Source: Hyphomicrobiales bacterium (GTDB lineage: Bacteria; Pseudomonadota; Alphaproteobacteria; Rhizobiales; Rhizobiaceae). From it: a stretch of 64,000 nucleotides of DNA. The stretch lies in NCBI GenBank assembly GCA_900474095.1, contig UCOA01000058.1, forward strand, positions 1-64,000, in the 5' to 3' direction. The notes under the pieces were generated by a model. That model was not told the DNA's origin and searched no databases. It saw only the letters and a program-made list of their open reading frames with translations. Of this stretch, positions 46,228 to 54,323 are shown piece by piece. Made by a program: the position numbers and the translations under genes. How positions within the stretch are numbered: position 1 is the stretch's first letter; each line of letters opens with the position of its first letter.

Positions 46228-46628
46228 GCGAGGCGTTCCATTCCGGGGACTTTGCGGGCGGCCTTCACATCGAAGGTCTTGATGGAGTGACAACCTTCCT
46301 CAAACGAGCGGCAGGCAATTACGGCATCTGCAAAGTCTGCATTGTTTTTTTCGACAAGTCGAAGAGCCTTTACGACAAGCGTGTGGTTCTCGACGATGAG
46401 CCCGCGCGTATGGAGCAACCTGTCAATGGCAAACGTAACATCTTTCCTGTTGTACCCGTATTGCGACCGAAGGGCCCAATCAAGCTCCAGCAATCCGATA
46501 AGTGTGACAAAAGCCGAATAGTCCCGCCCAAGATTTTCCCCGAACTGGAGTGCGGCTTCGCGCTGTACCGGATCGTCATTGATGAAAAGCCGTATCACAA
46601 TATTCGTGTCGAGCCCGAATACCATCAT
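46224..46628 (-). CDS. vapC: VapC-family PIN-domain ribonuclease toxin, module 1
   Basis: A 134-residue PIN-domain protein. The acidic metal-binding residues are in place: Asp7 (GLDTNIVIR), Glu48 (LLELDWAL), Asp98/Asp101 (NADFADAVI) and Asp120 (IKTFDVKAA). VapC toxins cleave tRNA or rRNA and are neutralised by the upstream antitoxin. Its start overlaps the antitoxin stop by four bases and its stop overlaps the ruvB ATG by four. It sits inside the ruv operon between ruvA and ruvB. The RNA target is unknown. Confidence 0.9.
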   Translation of the reverse strand: MMVFGLDTNIVIRLFINDDPVQREAALQFGENLGRDYSAFVTLIGLLELDWALRSQYGYNRKDVTFAIDRLLHTRGLIVENHTLVVKALRLVEKNNADFADAVIACRSFEEGCHSIKTFDVKAARKVPGMERLA

Positions 46629-46909
46629 GCGGCGGCGTCCGTTTCATCGTCGTCTTGCGTAGCGACGACATTCGCACCGCCACCCTTCAGGACCGCAGCG
46701 TCGATTTCCTCCAACGTGGCCCGTCCTTTCGGCGGCTTTCCCAGCAGACCGGCAAGATCGTTGAAATCGATATTTTTCGGGGTAAGGACGACCTCGCCGT
46801 CAACGACCGAATAGATCAACTGATCGCCGGGGCGGAGCTTCAAGGCCTCCCTCATCTCCTTCGGGATGGTCACCTGGCCCTTCGGCGAAAGCGTAACTTC
46901 CCACCGCAT
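46625..46909 (-). CDS. vapB: AbrB-type antitoxin, module 1
   Basis: A 94-residue antitoxin. The N-terminal swapped-hairpin (AbrB/SpoVT) DNA-binding domain reads LSPKGQVTIPKEMREALKLR, followed by PGDQLIYSVVDGEVVLTPK. The C-terminal acidic, Gly/Ala-rich tail (DDDETDAAA end) should bind the toxin. It overlaps vapC by four bases. An inverted repeat TTTGAT/ATCAAA lies 27-47 bases before its ATG, a likely autoregulatory site. Confidence 0.88.
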   Translation of the reverse strand: MRWEVTLSPKGQVTIPKEMREALKLRPGDQLIYSVVDGEVVLTPKNIDFNDLAGLLGKPPKGRATLEEIDAAVLKGGGANVVATQDDDETDAAA

Positions 46910-46935
46910 ATCGCAATCCTTCCAACGAAAGCCAT

Positions 46936-46956
46936 TTTGATGGAAATTCTATCAAA
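46936..46956 (-). promoter_or_regulatory. Candidate operator of toxin-antitoxin module 1
   Basis: TTTGAT (46936-46941) and ATCAAA (46951-46956) form a perfect inverted repeat with a 9-bp AT-rich spacer, between the ruvA stop and the antitoxin start. AbrB-type antitoxins usually repress their own promoter. Confidence 0.5.
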
Positions 46957-46982
46957 TTTCTACCAACCGCACAAATGACCTA

Positions 46983-47600
46983 TCAACGCGCCAGTTCCTT
47001 CAACCCTAGCCGGATCAGCTTGGCACTGTCGGCGCCCTCGCCGCCATTCTTCAGCGCCGCGGCAACCGCGTTTGCCGCCTGATCGCGGGAGTAGCCAAGA
47101 TTGCTCAGGGCCGAGACCGCGTCTGCCACAGGTGCTGCGGCGACACCATCGCCAAGCTCCTGCTTCAGGCCAATATTGACCGCCGCCTCGCCGGCGAAGG
47201 CGGGCGCCTTGTTCTTGAGTTCGGTGACGATCCGCACCGCGACCTTCGGGCCGACACCCGGTGCCCGCGACACGGACGTCTTGTCCTGCAAGGCGATCGC
47301 ATTCGCCAGTTCGCCGGGCGTCAAAACCGATAGTACCGCCAGCGCCACCTTGGAGCCGACCCCCTGTACGCTCTGCAACAGTCGGAACCACTCCCGCTCC
47401 AGCGCCGTCAGGAAGCCGAACAGCCGCAACTGGTCCTCGCGCACATAGGTCTCGATGAACAGGATGACGGCTTCACCCGGCGAGCCGAGCTTCGACAATG
47501 TGCGCGACGAGCAATGGGCGACGTAGCCGACGCCGTGTACGTCGAGAACCACATGGTCGTCGCCGATCTCGTCGATCGTTCCCTTGAGCTTGCCGATCAT
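46983..47600 (-). CDS. ruvA: Holliday junction-binding protein RuvA
   Basis: Tetrameric protein that holds the Holliday junction for RuvB and RuvC. 205 residues: N-terminal OB domain ([33 protein letters not shown]), two helix-hairpin-helix segments ([38 protein letters not shown]), and a C-terminal RuvB-binding domain ([19 protein letters not shown]). The ATG lies 13 bases after a VapC-type toxin gene rather than directly after ruvC. Confidence 0.96.
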   Translation of the reverse strand: MIGKLKGTIDEIGDDHVVLDVHGVGYVAHCSSRTLSKLGSPGEAVILFIETYVREDQLRLFGFLTALEREWFRLLQSVQGVGSKVALAVLSVLTPGELANAIALQDKTSVSRAPGVGPKVAVRIVTELKNKAPAFAGEAAVNIGLKQELGDGVAAAPVADAVSALSNLGYSRDQAANAVAAALKNGGEGADSAKLIRLGLKELAR

Positions 47601-47613
47601 GGCGCAAAATCCT

Positions 47614-48033
47614 TCATGGGTGGGTTTCCGGCGTGATCAGTTCGACGGAGGGAAAATAGGAACTGTATCTGGCTCCATCGCGCGTCAAAAGACGATAGCG
47701 CCGCCAGTCTGCATGGGCGCCGATCAGGAAGTCGGGCAAGGTTCTTTCCCGCTGACCACCCGCGAGACGATAGGCGCGATGCGCCTTTCCCGCACGGAAT
47801 GCGGCTTCGAAGGGTATGTTTTCACGCTTCGCATCCAGCCATCCCAAAGCGGCAAGCAACTCGCCTTCGGAAATGGGCGATGCGGCAAGTTCCGACCAGA
47901 CGACGGGACTAAGGATTAAAACTCCATCACGCAATGAGTGCCGCAGGGCCCCCAGCGACCAATTGCGAACATGCGTTTCAGGACCAAGAACATCGATAAA
48001 GATATTCGTATCAACGAGAGTGGAGATCGTCAC
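47614..48033 (-). CDS. vapC: PIN-domain (VapC-type) toxin, module 2
   Basis: A 139-residue PIN-domain ribonuclease. Acidic residues are at Asp8 ([12 protein letters not shown]), Glu48 (VVWSELAAS), Asp101 ([12 protein letters not shown]) and Asp119 (LLTRDGARY). It is clearly different in sequence from the module 1 toxin, so the two modules were probably acquired separately. The start overlaps the antitoxin by 23 bases. The ruvA start follows 13 bases later, so the toxin and ruvA share a transcript. Confidence 0.88.
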   Translation of the reverse strand: MTISTLVDTNIFIDVLGPETHVRNWSLGALRHSLRDGVLILSPVVWSELAASPISEGELLAALGWLDAKRENIPFEAAFRAGKAHRAYRLAGGQRERTLPDFLIGAHADWRRYRLLTRDGARYSSYFPSVELITPETHP

Positions 48034-48277
48034 GCTCGCCCCTCAGCCAAAGCATAAACTCGTCCGTGGTCATGCCACCGGTTTCAAATGTTCCCTTGAC
48101 GCGCGCGGCCCAGTCGTCGAAATCCCGTATGACATTTTGATCGTCGGGATTGTCGACGCGCACCAGCAATGCGCCGTTATCCGACGCAACGAAATCCACT
48201 TCCGATCCCGGCACGATGCCTAGACGGTCTCTGATTTCCTTCGGGATGGTGACCTGACCTTTTTCAGTAACACGCAT
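48011..48277 (-). CDS. vapB: AbrB-type antitoxin, module 2
   Basis: An 88-residue antitoxin with an AbrB/SpoVT domain (RVTEKGQVTIPKEIRDRLGI, VPGSEVDFVAS) and an acidic C-terminus ([31 protein letters not shown]) for toxin binding. Its ATG is immediately preceded by the inverted repeat at 48279-48299, which also covers the ribosome site. It lies 55 bases after the ruvC stop. Confidence 0.88.
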   Translation of the reverse strand: MRVTEKGQVTIPKEIRDRLGIVPGSEVDFVASDNGALLVRVDNPDDQNVIRDFDDWAARVKGTFETGGMTTDEFMLWLRGERDDLHSR

Positions 48278-48278
48278 G

Positions 48279-48299
48279 GTAATACCTCTGTGGTATTAC
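48279..48299 (-). promoter_or_regulatory. Candidate operator of toxin-antitoxin module 2
   Basis: GTAATACC (48279-48286) and GGTATTAC (48292-48299) form a perfect 8-bp inverted repeat with a 5-bp spacer, ending one base before the antitoxin ATG. On the minus strand it overlaps the AGAGGT ribosome site, so binding could block both transcription and translation start. Confidence 0.65.
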
Positions 48300-48332
48300 T
48301 TAGCCGTCAAAACGGAACAGGTCAAGAACAAA

Positions 48333-48845
48333 TCAGCCCGCGAGCGCCGCCATCCGCATCCGTGCTGCACCGCGATTGTGCGCGTGGCAGATGGCGATCG
48401 CCAGCGCGTCGGCGGCGTCATTGCCCTTGAATTCGGCCTTCGGCATCAGGATTTTCAGCATCATGTGAATCTGGTGCTTCTCGCCGTGGCCGACGCCGAT
48501 CACCGCTTTCTTCACCGCATTCGGCGCATATTCGGAGACCTGCAAGCCGGCCCGCGCCGGCACCAGCATGGCGATGCCGCGCGCTTGGCCCAGCTTCAGC
48601 GTCGCCACCGCATCCTTGTTGACGAAGGTCTGCTCGACGGCCGCTTCGTCCGGCTTGTAGCTGTGGATCACGTCCACCAGGCCATCATGCAGCTGGCAGA
48701 GGCGCGAGGCGAGATCCATGTCGCCGTCGGATGTCACGGTACCGGATCCAACGAAGCGCAACGAGTTGCCAAGCGTGTCGATGATGCCCCAGCCGGTGCG
48801 GCGAAGCCCCGGATCGATGCCGATGATGCGAATCGTGTTTTGCAT
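48333..48845 (-). CDS. ruvC: Holliday junction resolvase RuvC
   Basis: Endonuclease that cuts Holliday junctions symmetrically. 170 residues. Catalytic acids are visible: Asp in [14 protein letters not shown] (near residue 11), Glu in [11 protein letters not shown], and the pair in [19 protein letters not shown] 48845 is preceded by AGGGTTCAGC. It heads the disrupted ruv operon and is divergent from a flavin monooxygenase-like gene. The gap to the next ruv gene (ruvA) is about 730 bases, filled by toxin-antitoxin module 2. Confidence 0.95.
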   Translation of the reverse strand: MQNTIRIIGIDPGLRRTGWGIIDTLGNSLRFVGSGTVTSDGDMDLASRLCQLHDGLVDVIHSYKPDEAAVEQTFVNKDAVATLKLGQARGIAMLVPARAGLQVSEYAPNAVKKAVIGVGHGEKHQIHMMLKILMPKAEFKGNDAADALAIAICHAHNRGAARMRMAALAG

Positions 48846-49004
48846 GCTGAACCCTATTCCCGATAACGGGACGCTGCCAGCAAAATGTGAACAAAACAAG
48901 AATCAGCGGCCGCTGATCTGCATTGTCCCCAGCGCAGCAGGCTTGGATTTACGAAATTCGATCTTACATTGTCTTCCATCAAATTCGTTGATCGAAGGTT
49001 TTCT

Positions 49005-50006
49005 ATGGTCCCCTTTTCCATCCTCGACCTCTCGCCGATTACACAAGGGTCAAGCGCGTCCGTGGCTCTACAGAATTCACGCCGACTGGCGCAGCAGGCG
49101 GAAGCATCAGGCTACAAGCGCTTCTGGCTGGCTGAACACCACGGCATGAAAGGCATTGCCAGTGCCGCAACCTCGATCGTCATTTCCCATGTTGCAGCGG
49201 GTACGAAGACGATTCGCGTCGGCTCCGGCGGCATCATGCTGCCGAACCATTCACCGCTGGTGATCGCCGAACAGTTCGGCACGCTGGCCGCCCTTTATCC
49301 CGGCCGCATCGATCTCGGCCTCGGCCGAGCGCCCGGAACAGACATGCGCACCGCCGCGGCGCTGCGCCGTAACATGGAGGCGAGCGCCAACAGTTTCCCG
49401 AACGACGTCGTCGAGCTGCAGACCTTGCTCGGCCCGGCCACGGAAGACCAGGCGCTGATCGCCGTTCCCGGCGCCGACAGCAACGTGCCGATCTGGCTGC
49501 TCGGTTCCAGCCATTTCAGCGCCCATCTTGCCGGCATGCTCGGGCTGCCCTTCGCTTTCGCCTCGCATTTTGCGCCCGATATGCTCTTGTCAGCCTTGGA
49601 GATCTATCGCGAGCGTTTCGAGCCATCGCAACGTATCGACCGTCCGCATGCCATGGTTGGCATTATGGGCGTCGCCGCCGGTACCGATGATGAGGCAAGC
49701 CACCTCTTCACCTCAATGCAACAATCTTTCGTCGCCCTTCGCCGCAATGCGCGCGGCCAGTTCCCGCCGCCGGTCGCTTCGATGGACGGGCAATGGAGCG
49801 AAACGGAAAAGATCTTCGTCGATCACGCCATGACCTATGCGGTCGTCGGCGGGCCGGAAACGATCAGGACGAAGCTCGACCGTTTCCTCGATCAGACGAA
49901 AGCCGACGAGTTGATCATTTCGATGCCGATCTACGACATGGAAGCACGGCTGAAATCGGTGCGGCTGTTTGCGGGTGCGCAACAGGAATTGGCAAAAGCT
50001 GCATAA
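49005..50006 (+). CDS. LLM-class flavin-dependent oxidoreductase (luciferase-like, YhbW type)
   Basis: A 333-residue TIM-barrel oxidoreductase of the bacterial luciferase family. Signatures are [60 protein letters not shown] and [13 protein letters not shown]. These proteins use FMN (or F420 elsewhere); substrate unknown. ATG 49005 has GAAGG upstream. It stands alone between the divergent ruvC and convergent yebC. Confidence 0.9.
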   Translation: MVPFSILDLSPITQGSSASVALQNSRRLAQQAEASGYKRFWLAEHHGMKGIASAATSIVISHVAAGTKTIRVGSGGIMLPNHSPLVIAEQFGTLAALYPGRIDLGLGRAPGTDMRTAAALRRNMEASANSFPNDVVELQTLLGPATEDQALIAVPGADSNVPIWLLGSSHFSAHLAGMLGLPFAFASHFAPDMLLSALEIYRERFEPSQRIDRPHAMVGIMGVAAGTDDEASHLFTSMQQSFVALRRNARGQFPPPVASMDGQWSETEKIFVDHAMTYAVVGGPETIRTKLDRFLDQTKADELIISMPIYDMEARLKSVRLFAGAQQELAKAA

Positions 50007-50009
50007 AAA

Positions 50010-50029
50010 GCCCGGCTGGAAAACCGGGC
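50010..50029 (-). terminator. yebC terminator
   Basis: GCCCGG and CCGGGC pair around an 8-base loop; the minus strand continues with TTTTT, so it acts on yebC. It lies between the two convergent stop codons (50006 and 50048). Confidence 0.8.
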
Positions 50030-50047
50030 CATGAAATGAATGACTGA

Positions 50048-50794
50048 TCAGGCCGAAAGCTTGGCCATCACTTCGTCGGACACTTCGAAGTTGGTGTAGA
50101 CGTTCTGCACGTCGTCGTCGTCTTCCAGCGTGTCGATCAGCTTCATCAGCGACTGGGCGCGTTCTTCATCGACCGGCACGGTGTTCTGGGCGCGCCAGAT
50201 CGCCTTGACCATGTCTGCTTCGCCGAGCGTTGCTTCCAAGGCCTTGGACACTTCGCCGATATCTTCGAAACCGCAGATGATATAGTGGCCGTCCTCGTCG
50301 GTCGTCACGTCTTCGGCGCCGGCTTCGATCGCGGCATCCATGACCTTGTCGGCGCTGCCGGCCGACAGCTTGTAGGTGATTTCGCCGACGCGGTCGAAGG
50401 AGAAGGAAACCGACCCGGTTTCGCCAAGCGCGCCGCCGGCCTTGGTGAAGGTCGAGCGGACGTTGGAGGCGGTACGGTTGCGATTGTCGGTCAGCGCCTC
50501 GACGATGACGGCAACGCCGCCGGGACCATAACCTTCGTAGCGCACCGCCTCGTAGTTTTCACCATCGGCGCCTGAGCCCTTCTTGATGGCACGCTCGATG
50601 TTGTCCTTCGGCATCGACTGTGCCTTGGCGTTCTGGATCGCCAGGCGCAGGCGCGCGTTCATTGTCGGGTCTGGCAGGCCGCCTTTGACCGCGACGGTGA
50701 TTTCGCGTGCGAGCTTGGAGAACATTTTCGACCGCACGGCGTCCTGACGGCCCTTGCGGTGCATGATGTTTTTAAACTGTGAATGGCCGGCCAT
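50048..50794 (-). CDS. yebC: YebC/TACO1-family regulatory protein
   Basis: A 248-residue protein of the YebC/PmpR family, reported as a DNA-binding regulator in some bacteria and as a translation factor for proline-rich stretches in others. Family signatures: [20 protein letters not shown] at the N-terminus, [20 protein letters not shown] and [20 protein letters not shown]. Near ruvC, as in many bacteria (yebC-ruvC order). Confidence 0.95.
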   Translation of the reverse strand: MAGHSQFKNIMHRKGRQDAVRSKMFSKLAREITVAVKGGLPDPTMNARLRLAIQNAKAQSMPKDNIERAIKKGSGADGENYEAVRYEGYGPGGVAVIVEALTDNRNRTASNVRSTFTKAGGALGETGSVSFSFDRVGEITYKLSAGSADKVMDAAIEAGAEDVTTDEDGHYIICGFEDIGEVSKALEATLGEADMVKAIWRAQNTVPVDEERAQSLMKLIDTLEDDDDVQNVYTNFEVSDEVMAKLSA

Positions 50795-50881
50795 GGCGCC
50801 CTCTTCGCATATTTGTCATGTTTGGAATTGGGCGCCTTATAGTTTCATTGGCGCTTTGCGTCCAGAAGGCGCGGCCTTTTT

Positions 50882-51358
50882 TCAGTTGGCGCTCAGCCGC
50901 TTGCGGCTGAGAAAGAAGGAGTGGCCGTCGTTTCGCTCGCAGGAAAGGCCCGTCCGTGTTGAAAGGCAGGAGAAGGGCCCGGCGGTCCAAGTCTCGCCAT
51001 AGTCGAGCACAGAACCGGCAGAGCAGCACCCCTGATCACCGACGTCTTTAAAAAGGGTCGCCGCACCGTTGCGCGACAGCGTCGCCCGAACATAGCGCGG
51101 CGCGACGCGGTCGCAGGAAAGTTCCGGGCCGCCGTCGGCTGGCTGGTAGACCTCCGTTCCTCCCTCCGGCGTGTAGACACAGCCGATATTGCCGGATGGC
51201 AGCACAAATCCTTCCTGTCGGCCGAGGGATTTGGTTTCCGGCACCGTGACGATGTTGTCACCCTCCGCCGTCGGCATGCGCGGCGGTGGCGCCCCGTCGG
51301 CCAGAGCAAGGGATGTCATGGAAAGAAGGGCAAGCGTGCAGACGGCGAAAAATCTCAT
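50882..51358 (-). CDS. Secreted cysteine-containing protein, unknown function
   Basis: A 158-residue protein with signal peptide (MRFFAVCTLALLSMTSLALA). The mature part has several cysteines in GNIGCVYTPEGGTEVYQP, ELSCDRVAPRYVRATL, VGDQGCCSAGSVLDYGETW and FSCLSTRTGLSCERND, likely disulfide-bonded in the periplasm. No catalytic motif seen. Related hypothetical proteins occur in Rhizobiaceae by recall. It lies between an MBL-fold gene and yebC on the same strand. Confidence 0.7.
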   Translation of the reverse strand: MRFFAVCTLALLSMTSLALADGAPPPRMPTAEGDNIVTVPETKSLGRQEGFVLPSGNIGCVYTPEGGTEVYQPADGGPELSCDRVAPRYVRATLSRNGAATLFKDVGDQGCCSAGSVLDYGETWTAGPFSCLSTRTGLSCERNDGHSFFLSRKRLSAN

Positions 51359-51389
51359 TCCATGATTCCTGACAATGTGTCCCCGAAGC

Positions 51390-52223
51390 TCAGACGCCCT
51401 GCAGAATATAAATCAAGGGCTTCCTTGGCAAGGAACGCACCGAAACCACGACGCTCGCTTCCGCGGCAAAGCTCTTGCCGAACCCATCGCCGAACATTTG
51501 CAGGAAATTCGTGACCGGCGGCCCGCGCCGGTGCATCGGCAGGATCAGCGCGGAGCGTAGCCGCGTCACCACGCGGCTCATGCTTTCCGCACCCATCGTC
51601 AGGCCGCCATCGACGGGAACCATCAGGATATCCAGGCGACCGATCTCGGCATAGTCGGTATCGTCGAGTTCATGATGCAAGTGGCCGAGATGGCCGATGC
51701 AGAGACCTGCAACTTCGAAAATGAAGATGGAGTTACCGTCCGGCTCCATCGTTCCGCCACTGGCGCGAATGTCGGTCGTCACATTGCGGATATAGGTGTC
51801 GCCGACGACGAGATCGTGGTCCGCCGGCCCGCCGTCGTCACCCCACCCATGCAGCACATGCTTGATCGCCGGGTCGGGCGCCAGCGTATGGTGGCTGGAG
51901 TGCGCCTTGTTCATCGTCACCACGTCCGGGGTCTTGGGCGGTGCATACCAGCCGCTATAGTCGGTCGCGATCGAAACACCGCCGGGCGTCTCGATGAGAA
52001 AAGTCGAGTGGCCGATGTAGGTGATCTTCACCTCGTCGCTGACGACGGCTTGCACGTTCAGCGCAGCCCACGGCTTGAAACTGGCAAAGGTGACATCGGG
52101 AAGCGCCTCGGCGATCGCCTGGCACTGGCTGACTGGTGCCGCTTGCGCATGGGCCGACATCAGCCCGAGAAAATGCAGGAAAGCGATGGCAGCAAAAGGG
52201 AGGAGGATATGTCGCAACATCAT
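51390..52223 (-). CDS. Secreted MBL-fold metal-dependent hydrolase
   Basis: A 277-residue protein. The N-terminus (LLPFAAIAFLHFLGLMSAHA) is a signal peptide. The metallo-beta-lactamase-like core has ITYIGHSTFLIETPGGVSIA, MNKAHSSHHT in place of the usual HxHxDH motif, and GHLGHLHHEL. It resembles UlaG-type hydrolases, but the variant first motif (H-S-S-H-H) may alter metal binding. Substrate unknown. Adjacent MM starts at 52223 and 52220 are both possible. Confidence 0.8.
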   Translation of the reverse strand: MMLRHILLPFAAIAFLHFLGLMSAHAQAAPVSQCQAIAEALPDVTFASFKPWAALNVQAVVSDEVKITYIGHSTFLIETPGGVSIATDYSGWYAPPKTPDVVTMNKAHSSHHTLAPDPAIKHVLHGWGDDGGPADHDLVVGDTYIRNVTTDIRASGGTMEPDGNSIFIFEVAGLCIGHLGHLHHELDDTDYAEIGRLDILMVPVDGGLTMGAESMSRVVTRLRSALILPMHRRGPPVTNFLQMFGDGFGKSFAAEASVVVSVRSLPRKPLIYILQGV

Positions 52224-52345
52224 GCACCCCGCAGTCAAGGATTTGCATGGGCCTTGAGGATAGGCAAGATGGACGCAACGTCCAGCAGCGATTGTGCGCG
52301 GCTGCTCACAATCGCGTCATTGCGTTCTCGCTCGCCGAGGCGATT

Positions 52346-53170
52346 TCATACCCAGAACGCCGGTATCGTCTCCGCCAGCCTTGGGCCGATCCGGAGCGGC
52401 GCGATGTTTTCCGCAAGGCCCGTGCGATCGGAAATCTCGACGCCGACGCCACAGATGGTGGCCGGGCCCGACGCCGCCTCGAAGCGGCCCTTCGGCATTT
52501 TCGAGATAAAGCGGTTCAGCGGCTCTTCCTTCTCCATGCCGAGCGAGGAGTCGTAATCGCCGCACATGCCGGCATCCGACATGTAGGCGGTGCCGCCATT
52601 GAGGATCTGGTGGTCGGCGGTCGGCACATGCGTATGGGTGCCGACGACGAAGCTGGCGCGGCCGTCGACGAAATGGCCGAAGCACTGCTTTTCGCTGGTC
52701 GCTTCCGCGTGGAAATCGAAGATGACGGCGTCGGCCTGTTCCTTCAGCGGACAGGCGTCAAGAATGGCTTCCGCCGCCTTGAAGGGATCATCCAGTTCCG
52801 GATGCATGAACACGCGGCCCATGACATTGGCGACGAGCACGCGTGCGCCGTTGCGGGCGAAATAGAGATTGGAGCCGCGACCGGGCGTCCCCGCGGGATA
52901 GTTGGCCGGGCGCAGGAACTGGTCGTGCCGCTCGCAGAAGGTAACGGCCTCCTTCTGGTCCCAGACATGGTTGCCGGTCGTCACGACATCGGCGCCGGCA
53001 TTGATGGTTTCGAGAAAGATATCTTCGGTGATGCCGAAGCCGCCGGCAGCATTCTCGCCGTTGACGATGACGAAATCGAGCTTCAGATCGCTGATCAGAC
53101 CGGGCAATCGGTCCCAGACCGCCGTTCGGCCGGTCTTGCCAACCATGTCACCCAGAAACAAAAGTCTCAT
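52346..53170 (-). CDS. ymdB: YmdB-family metallophosphoesterase (TIGR00282)
   Basis: A 274-residue calcineurin-like phosphoesterase, often hydrolysing 2',3'-cyclic nucleotides. Metal motifs: FLGDMVGKTGR, VNGENAAGGFGIT, TTGNHVWDQKE, DFHAEATSEK and VGTHTHVPTAD. Full family length. Its start overlaps the end of the 5-formyltetrahydrofolate cyclo-ligase gene by 23 bases, so the two are probably co-translated; fau-ymdB linkage is common in alphaproteobacteria. Confidence 0.88.
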   Translation of the reverse strand: MRLLFLGDMVGKTGRTAVWDRLPGLISDLKLDFVIVNGENAAGGFGITEDIFLETINAGADVVTTGNHVWDQKEAVTFCERHDQFLRPANYPAGTPGRGSNLYFARNGARVLVANVMGRVFMHPELDDPFKAAEAILDACPLKEQADAVIFDFHAEATSEKQCFGHFVDGRASFVVGTHTHVPTADHQILNGGTAYMSDAGMCGDYDSSLGMEKEEPLNRFISKMPKGRFEAASGPATICGVGVEISDRTGLAENIAPLRIGPRLAETIPAFWV

Positions 53171-53759
53171 ATTTGCTTATTCCTAGCCCAAAGATCCTGA
53201 GCCCGCTTTCGGTCAGCAGGGCGTCCAGCGCCACATCGTGCGGCTCTGCGGGCACTGATGCCACTTCCTGGCAGTCGAATGCAATCCCGATCAGTCTCGG
53301 CATATGGCCTTTCCGGCGCAGACGCTCGATTGCGCGGTCGTAATATCCGGCGCCGTAGCCAATCCTGTGACCGGTTCTGTCGAAGGCCGACAGCGGCACC
53401 AGCATAATGTCGGGATCAAGCACCGGCGCATCCTCGCCCGGGCCGGTGGTGCCGAAACCGGTTTCGACGATCGGAGCACCGGGCACGAGTTCGCGAAAAA
53501 CAATAGTCTTCTTGTCGAGAATGACGGGAAGGCACAGCCGCGCGCCGCGCTCGCGCAGGCGTGTCATCAGCGGCCGAATATCGACTTCCGAGCGGATCGG
53601 CCAGAAGCCGGAAATCACCTGCCCGGGCTCGAACTCGATGACGTCACCGGCATGGTCGAGCATTCTAAGGCTGGCTTTCATGCGTGCGTCCGGCGTCATC
53701 GCATCGCGCAACTCCAGCCGCTCCATTCGCAGCGCAGCCTTCAGTTCCCTCGGTGTCAT
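53148..53759 (-). CDS. fau: 5-formyltetrahydrofolate cyclo-ligase
   Basis: Converts 5-formyl-THF to 5,10-methenyl-THF with ATP. 203 residues. The C-terminal signature is DRTGHRIGYGAGYYDRAIER, with GIAFDCQEV and VPAEPHDVALDALLTE nearby. ATG 53759 has GAGGG at proper spacing; ATG 53765 two codons earlier is too close. In many bacteria this gene lies next to zapA and 6S RNA; here it is on the same strand but a LysR gene and a small gene are inserted between. Confidence 0.92.
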   Translation of the reverse strand: MTPRELKAALRMERLELRDAMTPDARMKASLRMLDHAGDVIEFEPGQVISGFWPIRSEVDIRPLMTRLRERGARLCLPVILDKKTIVFRELVPGAPIVETGFGTTGPGEDAPVLDPDIMLVPLSAFDRTGHRIGYGAGYYDRAIERLRRKGHMPRLIGIAFDCQEVASVPAEPHDVALDALLTESGLRIFGLGISKYETFVSG

Positions 53760-54007
53760 GCACATACCCTCTTACAGCGAATGTCCATTTCTAGTGCATC
53801 CAACCGGCAGAGGGAAACCGCGCGCCGTCGCTTGTACAACTTTTTGCGACGAAGCCGTCTCTTTCTCATCTGGCATGCCATGAGCGGTCTGTTCTGCATG
53901 CGATGCTTCGTTGCTGCCCGTGCCTGCCTGTGCTTTTGGGGGGCGGCAAGCTTGCAGGTCGGCAATGTCGACGAAGCGATTTTTCGGGCCACCCCATAAA
54001 CCCGACT

Positions 54008-54235
54008 TCATAACATCCAGAAGCGATGCCGTACGCCTGTTTCAGCCCGATGCCGCCTGCTATCGACGTCGGTCTTGTCGATCCCCATATCATCGAACAA
54101 ATACGCGTTCTCGCGCCGTGATATCTCCGCCAGGGCTTGCCCCGCCAGGCGCCCTGCCCACCATTCCTCAATGCCGCGCCAAAAAAACTCGGTCATTCTG
54201 ACGGACCGTCGCCGTGCCCTGTGATCGTGCTTCAT
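54008..54235 (-). CDS. Small DUF1127-like protein
   Basis: A 75-residue protein. The core EFFWRGIEEWWAGRLAGQAL, ending DDMGIDKTDVDS, resembles the DUF1127 pattern (L..L....L.DiGi...di), though with extra residues. The ATG has GGAG eight bases upstream, supporting translation. Function unknown; some DUF1127 proteins act in RNA regulation and phosphate or stress responses. It diverges from the LysR gene at 54324. The 248-bp stretch between it and fau (53760-54007) has no convincing gene. Confidence 0.5.
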   Translation of the reverse strand: MKHDHRARRRSVRMTEFFWRGIEEWWAGRLAGQALAEISRRENAYLFDDMGIDKTDVDSRRHRAETGVRHRFWML

Positions 54236-54323
54236 ATCCGAAACTCCGAGATGTTCTCGCAGAGTATCGGACTTGCGTTGACATCAATCCAACGAATTGA
54301 CAAGATGTCTGTCATTAGAAAAC

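Noticed and set aside
46224-48277. Mobile element carrying the toxin-antitoxin genes
   Set aside because: No transposase, terminal repeats or target duplication were seen around either module.
53772-54011. Minus-strand frame between fau and the DUF1127-like gene
   Set aside because: No ribosome site, no similarity and overlapping frames of similar quality; treated as non-coding.
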